A stretch of 64,000 nt of DNA from Aliidiomarina maris. GTDB lineage: Bacteria; Pseudomonadota; Gammaproteobacteria; Enterobacterales; Alteromonadaceae. A program made the translations under genes and the position numbers. Location: positions 124,001-188,000 of the forward strand of contig NZ_PIPK01000002.1 of assembly GCF_003987335.1 (NCBI RefSeq). The letters run 5' to 3'. A model generated the notes under the pieces. It ran no database searches. It saw only the letters and a list, made by a program, of their open reading frames with translations, and was not told where the DNA came from. Of this stretch, positions 63,857 to 64,000 are shown in pieces (the stretch's first letter is position 1; every line of letters starts with the position of its first letter).

Positions 63857-64000
63857 CTATCCTGCGCTTCCTTGCTTGGCGCCATGCAGCGCCTGCTGTA
63901 ACGCTGCGGCAACACGGGCATCAGTAAACTGAGTCACGTCACCATGATGCAGCGCAACCTCCTTGACCAAGGTCGAAGAAATAAACGAATTTTCTTCCGC
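63857..64000 (-). CDS. coaD: Phosphopantetheine adenylyltransferase, C-terminal part
   Basis: The last 47 codons of CoaD are visible; the rest lies beyond the window. CoaD makes dephospho-CoA from 4'-phosphopantetheine and ATP. The fragment contains the conserved [20 protein letters not shown], which carries the ISSS/T-x-VKE motif of the active site, and a usual short C-terminal helix. The stop codon is at 63857-63859. Confidence 0.93.
   Translation of the reverse strand, partial: AEENSFISSTLVKEVALHHGDVTQFTDARVAAALQQALHGAKQGSAG

Overview
The window is a stable, mostly essential stretch of chromosome from a gammaproteobacterium. Protein sequences and gene order fit the Alteromonadales, and Idiomarina, Pseudidiomarina or Aliidiomarina is my best guess. 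That guess rests on recalled family resemblance, not on a search. I see no insertion sequence, prophage, CRISPR array, toxin-antitoxin pair or recognisable defence locus.

Region 1 (1-19.9 kb, all minus strand) carries the translation and transcription machinery. Read in the direction of transcription, the order is: tRNA-Thr, tRNA-Tyr, tRNA-Gly, tRNA-Thr and tufB; a glycerophosphodiester phosphodiesterase gene; tRNA-Trp, secE and nusG; rplK-rplA; rplJ-rplL; rpoB-rpoC; then rpsL-rpsG-fusA-tufA. Control elements are readable: promoters before tRNA-Thr, tRNA-Trp, rplK, rplJ and rpsL, an L10 autoregulatory leader, an attenuator before rpoB and a terminator after rpoC. The two tuf genes encode the same protein and stay nearly identical well past the stop codon. 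A decayed third copy of a tuf 3' end lies upstream of the phosphodiesterase gene.

Region 2 (20-33.2 kb, minus strand) is the conserved nnr-tsaE-amiB-mutL-miaA-hfq-hflX-hflK-hflC-purA block of RNA, cell-wall, DNA-repair and membrane quality-control genes. A PLP enzyme gene sits between hflC and purA.

Region 3 (33-50 kb, both strands) holds blocks known from enterobacteria: yheV/yheS/yheT/yheU, cysQ-nudE/yrfG, sthA, envZ-ompR, greB and tex. Mixed in are a pitrilysin-type lipoprotein protease, a TIGR02444 protein and small exported or coiled-coil proteins.

Region 4 (50-64 kb) is more accessory. It has an AEC transporter and a translationally coupled pair of unknown genes, one with a flagellar-rod-like C-terminus. 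A fatty-acid desaturase lies divergent from its likely repressor FabR. Then come a lipoprotein, an S9 peptidase, hemN behind a candidate FNR site, a DGC-domain protein next to a BigR/SqrR-like sulfur sensor, an exported DUF6746-like protein behind a perfect Fur palindrome, a NatAB-type ABC exporter, pckA and the 3' end of coaD.

The points most worth a second look are the tuf relic and conversion pattern, a family of twin-hairpin elements, the Fur-box gene, the class II FNR arrangement at hemN, the two-cysteine ArsR sensor with its DGC neighbour, and the coupled unknown pair at 51-52 kb.
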